NCBI GenBank assembly: GCA_007117055.1
Contig: SKHH01000254.1
Span: 1 to 14,148 of the forward strand
DNA: 14,148 bases
Reading direction: 5' to 3'
Origin: Lishizhenia sp.
GTDB lineage: Bacteria > Bacteroidota > Bacteroidia > Flavobacteriales_D > Crocinitomicaceae
A model generated the notes under the pieces. The model did no database searches. It saw only the letters and a list, made by a program, of their open reading frames with translations, and had not been told where the DNA came from. Shown here piece by piece: positions 7,397-14,148 of this stretch. The first letter of the stretch is position 1; each line of letters opens with the position of its first letter. The position numbers were made by a program, and so were the translations under genes.

Positions 7397-8731
7397 TTAT
7401 TCGGTAGTCAATGCTTTTTTAATATCTTGAATTACATTGGTACTAAAGCTTGAGGATTCAGTGTTGAAATGAGAAGAAATGAAGGTGGTTCTTTCTGTTT
7501 TTTGAATATCAACATCGTCAATGATGTTTAAAATAAAACCTTCAATCTCCTCGTGACTTATTCCTTTATAGAGTACATTTACCAACTTAGCCCCATATTC
7601 GTTAAAAAGTTTTAAACTATCTAAATCATGAAGTAAAAACAAGGCAGGCTTAGATGTAAAACTATACTCCGTCATAAAAGAAATACTATCCATAATCATA
7701 GCGTCTGAATATTGAAAAAGCGAAATATAGTCCCCTTCTTCTACCTGACAATTGGGTAATTCCTCCCATTCCGCATAAAATGCATTCGTTTTTTCCTCTC
7801 CCCATTCATGAAAAGCGTACAGTTTGCTTTTTAAATGTGGATGTGGTTTAAAAGCTATGTGAATTTCATCCCTATACTTTTTAGCCATTTTTAATAAAAA
7901 CCTTCCATTTTTAATGATGGTGGAAAAATTCATTTCCTCTAAATCATTAAATGTATGATGCGGCGCATAGATAAGGCGTTTTTTACCTTGACATTTCCAA
8001 GGATCTTCCAAAGTACCTGAAAATGAAAGAGACTCCAATATAGCTGAACCAGCAGCTTTTGTATTCACCCCTTTTATACGACCGTATTTTTGCGCCATTT
8101 GTTGATGAAACTCAGTTTCTACATAATTTCGCCATAATACTTGGTGAAAAAAGGTGTCATTTTGCAAATACGGTTTATTCGTTGCCATAATGCTATAGGG
8201 TGCATAACAACATAAACTATCTAAAAAATGCTCAATTGAATAAAGCTGATACGTTAACTCATGCGGATTAGTGAAAAAAGTAATATCTGGTAAAAACTGA
8301 CTTTTTAAATCTACTAATTTCCCCGATGAATCATACGCATTTAACATTGGATAACCTTTCGCTTGACACATATTGTAAATACGTTTTAACTCTTCCTCAT
8401 GCTCTCTATGACTAACATCTTTCAAGGGACAAGCGAAAACAACAACATTAAAAAAATCATCCTCTTTCATTTTTTGAAATAAGGCATCGTATTTCCACAT
8501 TGCAGCACTAACCACAACAAATGCAACATTTACAGGTTCTCCTTGCTGTATTTTATATTTAATATTTTTTACAACCTCTTTGTAATCCTTTTGAATACGA
8601 TGAATAGCTGGTTTTTCGGTTTGTTTTAACAGCAGTTTATAGGTTTTGAGCACAAGTAAATAAACCGGTTTAATTAACTTCCGTATAAAAGGAGATTTTA
8701 TTTTGTTGATTTTATCTTTTACAACACCCAT
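7397..8731 (-). CDS. CDP-glycerol glycerophosphotransferase-like transferase (TagB/TagF family)
   Basis: A 444-residue protein of the Glyphos_transf type, whose known members move glycerol- or ribitol-phosphate from a CDP-alcohol onto a wall teichoic acid or other glycan, releasing CMP. The GT-B-like C-terminal half carries the family motifs YAPHHTF (255-261), FKPHPHL (294-300) and YSDAMIMDSISFMTEY (341-356). The N-terminal 60 residues are basic with a hydrophobic, amphipathic stretch (PVYLLVLKTYKLLL) suited to peripheral membrane binding. The ATG directly abuts the stop of the dehydrogenase gene (TAAATG), so the two are coupled. Its place at the end of a phosphonate pathway suggests that the donor may be a CMP-phosphonate instead of CDP-glycerol; that is inference. 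No teichoic acid genes are present. A specific glycan acceptor cannot be named. Confidence 0.85.
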   Translation of the reverse strand: MGVVKDKINKIKSPFIRKLIKPVYLLVLKTYKLLLKQTEKPAIHRIQKDYKEVVKNIKYKIQQGEPVNVAFVVVSAAMWKYDALFQKMKEDDFFNVVVFACPLKDVSHREHEEELKRIYNMCQAKGYPMLNAYDSSGKLVDLKSQFLPDITFFTNPHELTYQLYSIEHFLDSLCCYAPYSIMATNKPYLQNDTFFHQVLWRNYVETEFHQQMAQKYGRIKGVNTKAAGSAILESLSFSGTLEDPWKCQGKKRLIYAPHHTFNDLEEMNFSTIIKNGRFLLKMAKKYRDEIHIAFKPHPHLKSKLYAFHEWGEEKTNAFYAEWEELPNCQVEEGDYISLFQYSDAMIMDSISFMTEYSFTSKPALFLLHDLDSLKLFNEYGAKLVNVLYKGISHEEIEGFILNIIDDVDIQKTERTTFISSHFNTESSSFSTNVIQDIKKALTTE

Positions 8732-9832
8732 TTAACCAATTTGATGGTAATTCATTAATGCTTCTTTTAACTCCGATGCAGAAAACCGAACTGGATTATT
8801 ATTCATACGTTCCAAATTAACTTGCGCAATATAATTTCCCAAAGAAAGCTGAGGGATTTCTTTTAAACTCTTCTTCAACCCTGCTTGCTTTTTTAACGAT
8901 AGAAGTTTGTCAATGAAATCGTTTTGGTTGCGACAATCAAACACATGTAATAAATCCTTTTTATCTGCACTTTCCATGTTTTTCCAATTAACTTGAACGA
9001 AAAAATCTATATTCACACCAACCGCTTCTCCATGTGCCAGTCCGTGACTTGAAGTTAAATAATACGCTAATGCATGAGCTCCAGTTGTTTTAGAAATATT
9101 AATGGCTTTCCCTGCATAAAAGGCTCCTAAACACATTGCTTTCCTCGCTTCCTTCTCCCCGTACAAGACGGCTTTTAAAAAATTTGGAATTAATAACTCT
9201 AATGCCTTCAAAGCAAACTTTTTACTCTCTTCATTTTTGTTCTTCGCCCAAACAGATTCTATAGCTTGACAAATTGCATCAAAACCGGAAGTTGCCGTAA
9301 GGTATGGATTCATACTATGAGTTAACGATGCGTCCAAAAGCACGTAGTATGGAAGTAAAAAAGGAGCGGCAATCGAATGTTTTTTTCCGTCTACATACAT
9401 TACAGCAAAATGCGTTGCTTCACTTCCACTTCCTGACGTTGTTGGAATAGCAATATGAATCGTATTAACGGAATGTGTTGGTTTTACTAAATTCTCCACA
9501 TCCTCATCACTTTCTGCATATTGAAAGTAAATCAGCAACTTTGCAAAATCCATTACACTTCCTCCTCCGATACTAATTACTAGATCTACGTCAGAAACAT
9601 TAGCATCTTTTCGTAGCTTAATTACATCTTTCACATCAGGATTAGCCGAAAAATCAAAAACACGAGTTACATATTTATATTGTTGTTGCATCTTAAGAAA
9701 AAAATCATATGCTGAACTATTTTCAAAAGAATTCCTCCCTGTCACCCATAGGATGGATGTAGGGTTAATTTTATCCAGCAGACTCGTAAGGCCTTGCTGG
9801 AAGTCGCTATTTGTAACTACTTGTGTAGACAT
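8732..9832 (-). CDS. Iron-containing alcohol dehydrogenase, probable phosphonoacetaldehyde reductase
   Basis: A 366-residue group III (Fe-type) alcohol dehydrogenase. The NAD(P)-binding part has SIGGGSVMDFAK (GGGS at 89-92) and TTSGSGSEAT (131-140). Expected metal ligands are Asp185, His253 (in GAHALAYYL) and His267 (in LAHGEAV). The position that is usually the second ligand, His in DAxxHAIE, is Gln189 here (FDAICQAIES). I recall the same Gln in phosphonate-associated members, but have not verified it. In this neighbourhood the natural substrate is phosphonoacetaldehyde, the product of the upstream decarboxylase, reduced to 2-hydroxyethylphosphonate as by PhpC-type enzymes. The start follows the aepY stop by 12 bases across a small tandem duplication. 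The alternative of an unrelated aldehyde reductase is unlikely given the operon. Confidence 0.85.
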   Translation of the reverse strand: MSTQVVTNSDFQQGLTSLLDKINPTSILWVTGRNSFENSSAYDFFLKMQQQYKYVTRVFDFSANPDVKDVIKLRKDANVSDVDLVISIGGGSVMDFAKLLIYFQYAESDEDVENLVKPTHSVNTIHIAIPTTSGSGSEATHFAVMYVDGKKHSIAAPFLLPYYVLLDASLTHSMNPYLTATSGFDAICQAIESVWAKNKNEESKKFALKALELLIPNFLKAVLYGEKEARKAMCLGAFYAGKAINISKTTGAHALAYYLTSSHGLAHGEAVGVNIDFFVQVNWKNMESADKKDLLHVFDCRNQNDFIDKLLSLKKQAGLKKSLKEIPQLSLGNYIAQVNLERMNNNPVRFSASELKEALMNYHQIG

Positions 9833-9847
9833 TTATCTAGACATTTA
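9824..9847 (-). repeat. 12-base tandem duplication spanning the aepY stop and the dehydrogenase start
   Basis: On the - strand TAAATGTCTAGA (9847-9836) is followed at once by TAAATGTCTACA (9835-9824), 11 of 12 identical. The first copy contains the aepY stop codon and then a three-codon minigene ATG-TCT-AGA-TAA; the second provides the real dehydrogenase ATG. Confidence 0.85.
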
Positions 9848-10978
9848 AGGCTTCATCACCCACTCCATAAAAGCCCTTTTATTTTCCATTGGAGTTTTGG
9901 TGGGTCTTCCCAAATCATCGCGGGAGCCTAAACTCAATTTTACCTCCAAGAATAATGGACCCTTACCACTTTTAAACTCTGGAAGAATTCTAGTTACCTC
10001 ATCTAATGACTCAGCTATCCAAGCGGTATTATAACCACTCAACTCTGAAAGCTGCGAAAAACCAATATTAAATCCCATGGTAGGTTGCCCACCAACAGAT
10101 TCATGTGCGCCATTATTCAATAAAATATGCTTATAATTGGTAAGTTTTGATTGACCAATTAATGGAATAGAGCCCATGTGCATTAAAGCGGCTCCGTCTC
10201 CATCGATACAATAGACAGGACGATTTTTTTTCTGCTTCGCTATACCTAGTGCGATTTGAGAAGCATGCCCCATTCCTCCAACGGTTAAAAAGTCTTTTTC
10301 ATTCGAATGGCCTAGTTTTTTTCTAATTTCAAAGAGTTCCCTGGATGTTTTACCCGTCGTAGATACAATAATGGCGTCTTCTTCTAAATTCTGAGCGATA
10401 TAAGTCAAAAAATCTTCTCTTTTCAGTTCAAATAATGGTGATTTAACTTTAGTTTTAAAAGATTCAAATGTATTTTTTCGAACCACTAATGCTACTGGTT
10501 TTGAATTATTCTTTGCGTAAGTCAAAAGACCAGACATTTTAGCTTGACATACCTCTTTTGAGGTTTTAGCATCTATGATTTCATAAGAAATCCCCATTGC
10601 GTCCAACAATTGGTTTTGCACCTTTCCCTGCGTAATGTGTTGCGGTTCATCTTTTACACCTGGTTCTCCTCTCCAGCCAATTAAAAGTAGCATAGGAATA
10701 CCATAAACGGCATCATCTGCCAAAGAAAGAATTGGGTTAATCGTATTTCCAAGGCCTGAATTTTGTAAATACACCATTGGGATTTTACCTGTAGCCAAAT
10801 GATAGCCCATTGCCATTGCAACAGCACCGCCTTCATTAGTATTTATTACATGGTTCTCCGCATCTTCTAACTCATCCACACAAGCACAAAAATGTTTCAA
10901 CAGGGAATCTGGAACCCCAGTAAAAAACTCAATTCCATGTTGCTTTAAATCCGATAAAAAATCCGTTGGTTGAATCAT
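9845..10978 (-). CDS. aepY: Phosphonopyruvate decarboxylase
   Basis: A 377-residue thiamine-diphosphate enzyme that decarboxylates phosphonopyruvate to phosphonoacetaldehyde, the irreversible step that pulls the unfavourable PEP mutase reaction forward. The pyrimidine-binding half has the conserved catalytic Glu49 in NTNEGGAVAMAMGYH. The diphosphate/Mg motif is GDGAALM (260-266) ending at Asn288-Asn289 in LLNNGAHESVGGQPT, a string very characteristic of phosphonopyruvate decarboxylases compared with sulfopyruvate decarboxylase. Other family marks are GVPDSLLKHF (21-30) and GWRGEPGVKDEPQH (101-114). Length is normal and no key residue is missing. The ATG overlaps the aepX stop by four bases (ATGA), so the two are translationally coupled. 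Confidence 0.95.
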   Translation of the reverse strand: MIQPTDFLSDLKQHGIEFFTGVPDSLLKHFCACVDELEDAENHVINTNEGGAVAMAMGYHLATGKIPMVYLQNSGLGNTINPILSLADDAVYGIPMLLLIGWRGEPGVKDEPQHITQGKVQNQLLDAMGISYEIIDAKTSKEVCQAKMSGLLTYAKNNSKPVALVVRKNTFESFKTKVKSPLFELKREDFLTYIAQNLEEDAIIVSTTGKTSRELFEIRKKLGHSNEKDFLTVGGMGHASQIALGIAKQKKNRPVYCIDGDGAALMHMGSIPLIGQSKLTNYKHILLNNGAHESVGGQPTMGFNIGFSQLSELSGYNTAWIAESLDEVTRILPEFKSGKGPLFLEVKLSLGSRDDLGRPTKTPMENKRAFMEWVMKP

Positions 10979-12273
10979 TTTGTACCTGGAATTAAATTTA
11001 AAATCTCTTTAATGGATAACATATTTTCTTGTGCCTCAAAGGCTCTACCATGCTTCAAAATACTTTCTGCAGTGGCTTTCATTGCGGGATAAGATGACCT
11101 TAACAATTGATTCGCATAAATAACAATGTTGACTCCATTTTCAGCCAGCTCTTTTTCCGTAATGGTATCATAACTTGAAGGTACCGCCACTAAAGGAACA
11201 CGATTGTCTAAATTATTATAAGTTTTACAAAACGTCAGAATCTCATCTGGAGTCTTTTCCTTAGAGTGAATCATTACCCCATCAACACCTGCCTCTATAT
11301 ACGCTTTAGCTCTTTCAATCGCGTCTTCTTGTCCTGCTTTAAGAATTAGACTTTCGATTCGAGCGATAACCATAAAGTCATCCGTAACTTGTGCTTTTTT
11401 AGCTACACGTATTTTTTCACAAAAACTCAAAATATCATCTTGTTTCTGAGGAACTTCAGTTCCAAAAAGTGAATTTTTCTTCAACCCAACTTTATCTTCA
11501 ATGATAATAGCTGAAACACCAAGCCTTTCTAGCGTTCTAACCGTAAATACAAGGTGTTCAGGTTTACCTCCAGTATCTCCGTCAAAAATGATTGGTTTTG
11601 TTGTCACCTCCATGAGGTCATTAATATTATTTGTACGAGTTGTTAAATCTAACGCCTCAATGTCTGGTTTACCTCTTAACGTAGAGTCTGTTAAACTACT
11701 CGCCCACATCGCATCAAACTCCACCTTTACACCGTTTTTATCCACCGCTACTTTTTCAGCTATCAATCCTGTCAATCCACTATGAGCTTCAATAACGCGA
11801 ACAATATCTTTTGCATATAACAGGCGCTTCAGGCGCTTTAAACGTATTGAAGGCGTTGTTCCTACCTCTTTTACGGCGTTATTCAATTCAGTCGAGGAAA
11901 TTCCTTTTGTGTAAGGTATTTCAATGAGTTCTCCACCCCACTCCTTCAGCGTATCAATAACTTGCTGACGCGCTTCTTTTTGAGGTCCTTCTTGCCAATC
12001 ATCACCATGAACCACATAATCTGGTTTCAATTCCCTTAAATTTGGTCGATAATCTAATTGGTATTGTGGAACAACCTTAGTCACTCCTTTAATCGCAGAA
12101 GTAATTATAAATCTTTTATCATAATCAAGGTAAGGAAGTCGTTTATAGCTCGCAATTGCTTTATCTGTAAGTAAACCTAAAGTTACTTCCCCCAACTTAC
12201 AAGCTTGTTCAATAATATTGATATGCCCTGGGTGGATCAAATCGGCACTCATGGCCACGTATACTTTTTTCAT
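10975..12273 (-). CDS. aepX: Nucleotidyltransferase-phosphoenolpyruvate mutase fusion
   Basis: A 432-residue two-domain enzyme. Residues 1 to about 140 are a cytidylyltransferase-like domain with the nucleotide-binding HPGH (14-17) and the late motif KGISST (123-128), as in glycerol-3-phosphate cytidylyltransferases. Residues from about 150 to 432 are PEP mutase of the isocitrate lyase superfamily, with DGDTGG (231-236) and the diagnostic mutase motif EDKVGLKKNS (259-268, the EDK-x5-NS pattern). The mutase turns PEP into phosphonopyruvate, forming the C-P bond. The fused domain probably couples CTP to the final phosphonate to give a CMP-phosphonate; this activity is inferred from known fusions and neighbours. 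The linker carries a 9-base tandem duplication. It is the first gene of a tightly packed four-gene set. Confidence 0.95.
   Translation of the reverse strand: MKKVYVAMSADLIHPGHINIIEQACKLGEVTLGLLTDKAIASYKRLPYLDYDKRFIITSAIKGVTKVVPQYQLDYRPNLRELKPDYVVHGDDWQEGPQKEARQQVIDTLKEWGGELIEIPYTKGISSTELNNAVKEVGTTPSIRLKRLKRLLYAKDIVRVIEAHSGLTGLIAEKVAVDKNGVKVEFDAMWASSLTDSTLRGKPDIEALDLTTRTNNINDLMEVTTKPIIFDGDTGGKPEHLVFTVRTLERLGVSAIIIEDKVGLKKNSLFGTEVPQKQDDILSFCEKIRVAKKAQVTDDFMVIARIESLILKAGQEDAIERAKAYIEAGVDGVMIHSKEKTPDEILTFCKTYNNLDNRVPLVAVPSSYDTITEKELAENGVNIVIYANQLLRSSYPAMKATAESILKHGRAFEAQENMLSIKEILNLIPGTK
11821..11838 (-). repeat. 9-base tandem repeat in the aepX interdomain linker
   Basis: Two identical copies of CAGGCGCTT (+ strand) encode Lys-Arg-Leu twice (residues 146-151) between the nucleotidyltransferase and mutase domains. 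It is in frame and probably neutral. Confidence 0.8.
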
Positions 12274-12383
12274 TTCTTATATTGTGTTCCTATGTAAAGT
12301 TTCTACGAAGTTAAAAAAAATAGAGCAGTTGACTGTTTCAATTGTAAAAATTAGCTCATAATAACTCAGTTAATATCTTTATA
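12274..12383. other. 110-base spacer between the two halves of the phosphonate cluster
   Basis: This is the only sizeable gap in the six-gene - strand cluster. No exact TAnnTTTG box and no hairpin with a T-run was found. The nearest promoter-like string is TACAATTG on the - strand (about 12338-12345), one mismatch from the -7 consensus. The aepX set may read through from upstream or have its own weak promoter. Confidence 0.4.
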
Positions 12384-13259
12384 CTATATTGATGGACTCT
12401 GCTCTTCATTGATAATAGCGTCGAATACTTTAAGCGCTACCTCTTTAGTAAAATCACCAGCAGTAACTCCCGGCCAAAAATCCACATTTTTTCGTGATAC
12501 AATTTTGGTCACCATCACAGGAATAAAGTCATAGTCAAGCGCCGAAAGTATGGATGTTCTATGTTGACCGTCATAAATCATCCATTTTAATTTATCCGCT
12601 TTTTTATCAATTAAGATGGTTGCGGTGATATTATTTTTATTTTGATACGGTTTATATTCGGTGCTTTCAAACTTCTTAAGCAACTCTAAAATACGTTCGG
12701 CCTCAACCTCTAGTTTACTTTCCGAAACAGGTCCAAATAGGTGCCACCCCTCTTCAATTCCAACATCCAATCCGTTTTTTTTATTTTCCTTTGCAGTTTG
12801 AATGGGTCTATTTTTTTCAACTTCTGCTATGGTTCTATCTTCCCACGGGTGCACAGCTACCCACGGTTCTTTTTGAGCCAGATTTGGAGCCTCTTCTTTT
12901 GTCAAACCTAATACTTCCGCAGCGTTGTCAGGTTTAACTTCTTCATAGAATTTTTGCAATTCTTTTTTAATATGCTTTTTACGGTGCTCCTTTTTCAGTG
13001 CTTTTTTTACCGCCTTCTTAAAAGGGTGACTCATATTTGTAAAGCTAAAGTTCATTACATGACCACGCACATAAGCAACAGGCACAAAACAAATAAACGG
13101 AAGTTGATTAGATTCTGCTAGAAAATAAATTTTGTCAAGGTTAAGAATGTCTTTTTTAATCAAAGGAATGGAGTCATCGTTTCCATTGATTTTAGTAAGA
13201 TCATACCCTGCCTTGTTTATTAATTTGACCAGCTTACTTTTTATAAAAGCACCATTCAT
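12384..13259 (-). CDS. ParB/sulfiredoxin-like DGQHR-motif protein of the phosphonate cluster
   Basis: A 291-residue protein of uncertain role. Its C-terminal part reads KLKWMIYDGQHRTSILSALDYDFIPV; the DGQHR core (230-234) followed by a helix and a strand ending in Ile-Pro-Val is the signature of the ParB/sulfiredoxin fold. The middle is highly charged (KKAVKKALKKEHRKKHIKKE at 81-100). WHLFGPVSESKLEVEAERI (172-190) precedes the motif. As I recall, related proteins sit in polysaccharide clusters beside methyltransferases. It lacks a helix-turn-helix typical of chromosome-segregating ParB, so partitioning is unlikely. Some members of this fold (SerK, SbnI) are kinases for free serine, so a small-molecule or sugar kinase role is conceivable but unproven. 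It starts 12 bases after the methyltransferase stop, behind an AGAAGGA sequence. Confidence 0.6.
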   Translation of the reverse strand: MNGAFIKSKLVKLINKAGYDLTKINGNDDSIPLIKKDILNLDKIYFLAESNQLPFICFVPVAYVRGHVMNFSFTNMSHPFKKAVKKALKKEHRKKHIKKELQKFYEEVKPDNAAEVLGLTKEEAPNLAQKEPWVAVHPWEDRTIAEVEKNRPIQTAKENKKNGLDVGIEEGWHLFGPVSESKLEVEAERILELLKKFESTEYKPYQNKNNITATILIDKKADKLKWMIYDGQHRTSILSALDYDFIPVMVTKIVSRKNVDFWPGVTAGDFTKEVALKVFDAIINEEQSPSI

Positions 13260-13271
13260 AGTTTCCTTCTA

Positions 13272-14027
13272 TTATTTCTTACACAAATACAACTGTCTGT
13301 CATTTCTTTCTGGATCATCCACCGAATGCAAAGAAATTACTTCAATTTTTGAAAATAATTGCTTGACGAACTTAATTTGTTCCTCTTGTTCGAGTAAAGT
13401 TCCATTCGTTTCAATAAGCAATGTATCTGACAGATAAGCACAATACCGAATAACTTCTTTCCAATTTTTTATCCACCGACATACAGCGAGCAGGAAAATG
13501 ATATCCACTTTGTTCTCAGGCAATAAATCTTCAATCAATTCTAATGAATCAGATTCTAGATTAAAATGGTAAAAACTAAAATGTTGATAGCTTTCTACTG
13601 CTTTGATTTTGTTTGCGGCATTAATCATTCTTGGGTCGTAATCAATACCTACCCCCCATTTTACATCATCTTTTAACTCAAACAACATCCCTCCTTGGTT
13701 AGAACCAATATCCAATACACTTTTATCCGTGAAATCAAAAGGTACTTTCTCCAATCGTGCTTTTGGATTTCTACGTCCTTTAAAGGTCTTTCCTCCAATT
13801 GTTAAGGTATGATACCCTGCAGGGAAATTTGTTGCGGCATAAAACGACTCACTTGTTTTTGTGTAATTCAATAAGTTTTGAATTTTCGTAAGATTAGACT
13901 CCCCTTCTTGAGTAATTCGATTAAACGTATAATCATTTTTCGGACGTTTATAACCCAATTTATGAGCTACTTTAATAGTTAAAGGTCCAATTACTGGTGT
14001 TTCTCGAATGATTTTTTTTAATTGCAT
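13272..14027 (-). CDS. Class I SAM-dependent methyltransferase
   Basis: A 251-residue Rossmann-fold methyltransferase. Motif I is VLDIGSNQGG (104-113) and the acidic residue binding the SAM ribose lies in GIDYDP (127-132). IFLLAVCRWIKNW (177-189) corresponds to the motif IV-post region, and TLLIETNGT (202-210) to a later strand. The N-terminal RETPVIGPLTIKVAHKLGY resembles the leader of methyltransferases in cell-surface polysaccharide clusters. The true start is taken as the ATG at 14025-14027; a TTG one codon earlier is also possible. Substrate cannot be read from sequence; candidates are a sugar hydroxyl of the glycan or the hydroxyl or phosphonate oxygen of 2-hydroxyethylphosphonate. It is the first gene of the cluster. 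Confidence 0.85.
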   Translation of the reverse strand: MQLKKIIRETPVIGPLTIKVAHKLGYKRPKNDYTFNRITQEGESNLTKIQNLLNYTKTSESFYAATNFPAGYHTLTIGGKTFKGRRNPKARLEKVPFDFTDKSVLDIGSNQGGMLFELKDDVKWGVGIDYDPRMINAANKIKAVESYQHFSFYHFNLESDSLELIEDLLPENKVDIIFLLAVCRWIKNWKEVIRYCAYLSDTLLIETNGTLLEQEEQIKFVKQLFSKIEVISLHSVDDPERNDRQLYLCKK

Positions 14028-14049
14028 CAAATTGTATATGTGTTTCTAG

Positions 14050-14057
14050 CAAATTTA
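14050..14057 (-). promoter_or_regulatory. Candidate -7 box for the six-gene cluster
   Basis: The - strand reads TAAATTTG, an exact TAnnTTTG, 22 bases before the methyltransferase ATG. A TTTG lies 27 bases further upstream (14085-14088), longer than the usual spacing of about 19-23, so the -33 element is doubtful. Confidence 0.4.
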
Positions 14058-14117
14058 ACAATTTTATTTAGTTGAATTAAGGAACAAACATCGAAAGCAC
14101 ATATAGGCAGCGAATCG

Positions 14118-14136
14118 TTTAAAATGTGTTTGCTCT
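14118..14136 (-). repeat. Diverged third copy of the short repeat at 5666 and 6010
   Basis: TTTAAAATGTGTTTGCTCT matches the arm at 6010-6026: AAATGyGTTTGCyCT is shared at 13 of 15 positions, both differences being C/T. It lies upstream of the methyltransferase gene at the edge of the window, so its full extent cannot be seen. Confidence 0.4.
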
Positions 14137-14148
14137 CCTTTCCCCCTC

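Noticed and set aside
7397..12273. Phosphonate degradation or 2-aminoethylphosphonate biosynthesis operon
   Set aside because: There is no phosphonatase, C-P lyase or transaminase gene. Mutase plus decarboxylase plus dehydrogenase plus transferase points to synthesis and use of a hydroxyethylphosphonate-type product.
12384..13259. Chromosome partitioning ParB
   Set aside because: Only the DGQHR-type core is shared. There is no ParA neighbour, no helix-turn-helix and no parS-like site, and the context is surface polymer or phosphonate metabolism.
13132..13437. 101-codon + strand open frame across the junction of the DGQHR protein and the methyltransferase
   Set aside because: It is antisense to two well-supported genes and shows no domain or signal.

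Overview
The window looks like a piece of an AT-rich Bacteroidota chromosome, most likely Flavobacteriales. This rests on the style of the genes (short lipoprotein signals ending in Ser-Cys or Gly-Cys, a dnaE/RecD-like helicase pair, peptide deformylase) and on several exact TAnnTTTG sequences, the Bacteroidota sigma -7 element, just upstream of genes. No rRNA, tRNA, CRISPR array or transposase gene is visible.

Left part (1-5561), housekeeping. The 3' end of dnaE runs on the + strand and is coupled by a one-base overlap to a RecD-like helicase. Facing them on the - strand are peptide deformylase (def), a small lipoprotein gene in the same transcription unit, and further upstream a lipoprotein-type S9A prolyl oligopeptidase (oligopeptidase B-like).

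Middle part (5562-7396), sparse. A 530-base gap holds a cluster of hairpins, including a 46-base perfect palindrome, flanked by a 17-base inverted repeat. It looks like a non-coding mobile or interspersed element. Next come an unrecognised lipoprotein gene (- strand) and, divergent from it, a 48-residue small ORF (+ strand) that ends in a very good UUCG-loop terminator.

Right part (7397-14027), a six-gene - strand cluster that is the most interesting content. In transcription order it encodes a SAM methyltransferase, a protein with a ParB/sulfiredoxin-like DGQHR motif, a nucleotidyltransferase-phosphoenolpyruvate mutase fusion (aepX), phosphonopyruvate decarboxylase (aepY), an iron-type alcohol dehydrogenase, and a CDP-glycerol glycerophosphotransferase-like enzyme. 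The last four are overlapping or nearly abutting. Read together, they give a complete proposed route from PEP to phosphonopyruvate, phosphonoacetaldehyde and 2-hydroxyethylphosphonate (HEP). The HEP would be activated as CMP-HEP by the fused nucleotidyltransferase and transferred to a glycan or other surface acceptor by the glycerophosphotransferase-like enzyme. No transaminase for 2-aminoethylphosphonate is present. A -7 box before the first gene and a terminator after the last suggest the cassette is complete within the window. The individual enzyme families are well known. The HEP end product, CMP activation and glycan transfer are inference.
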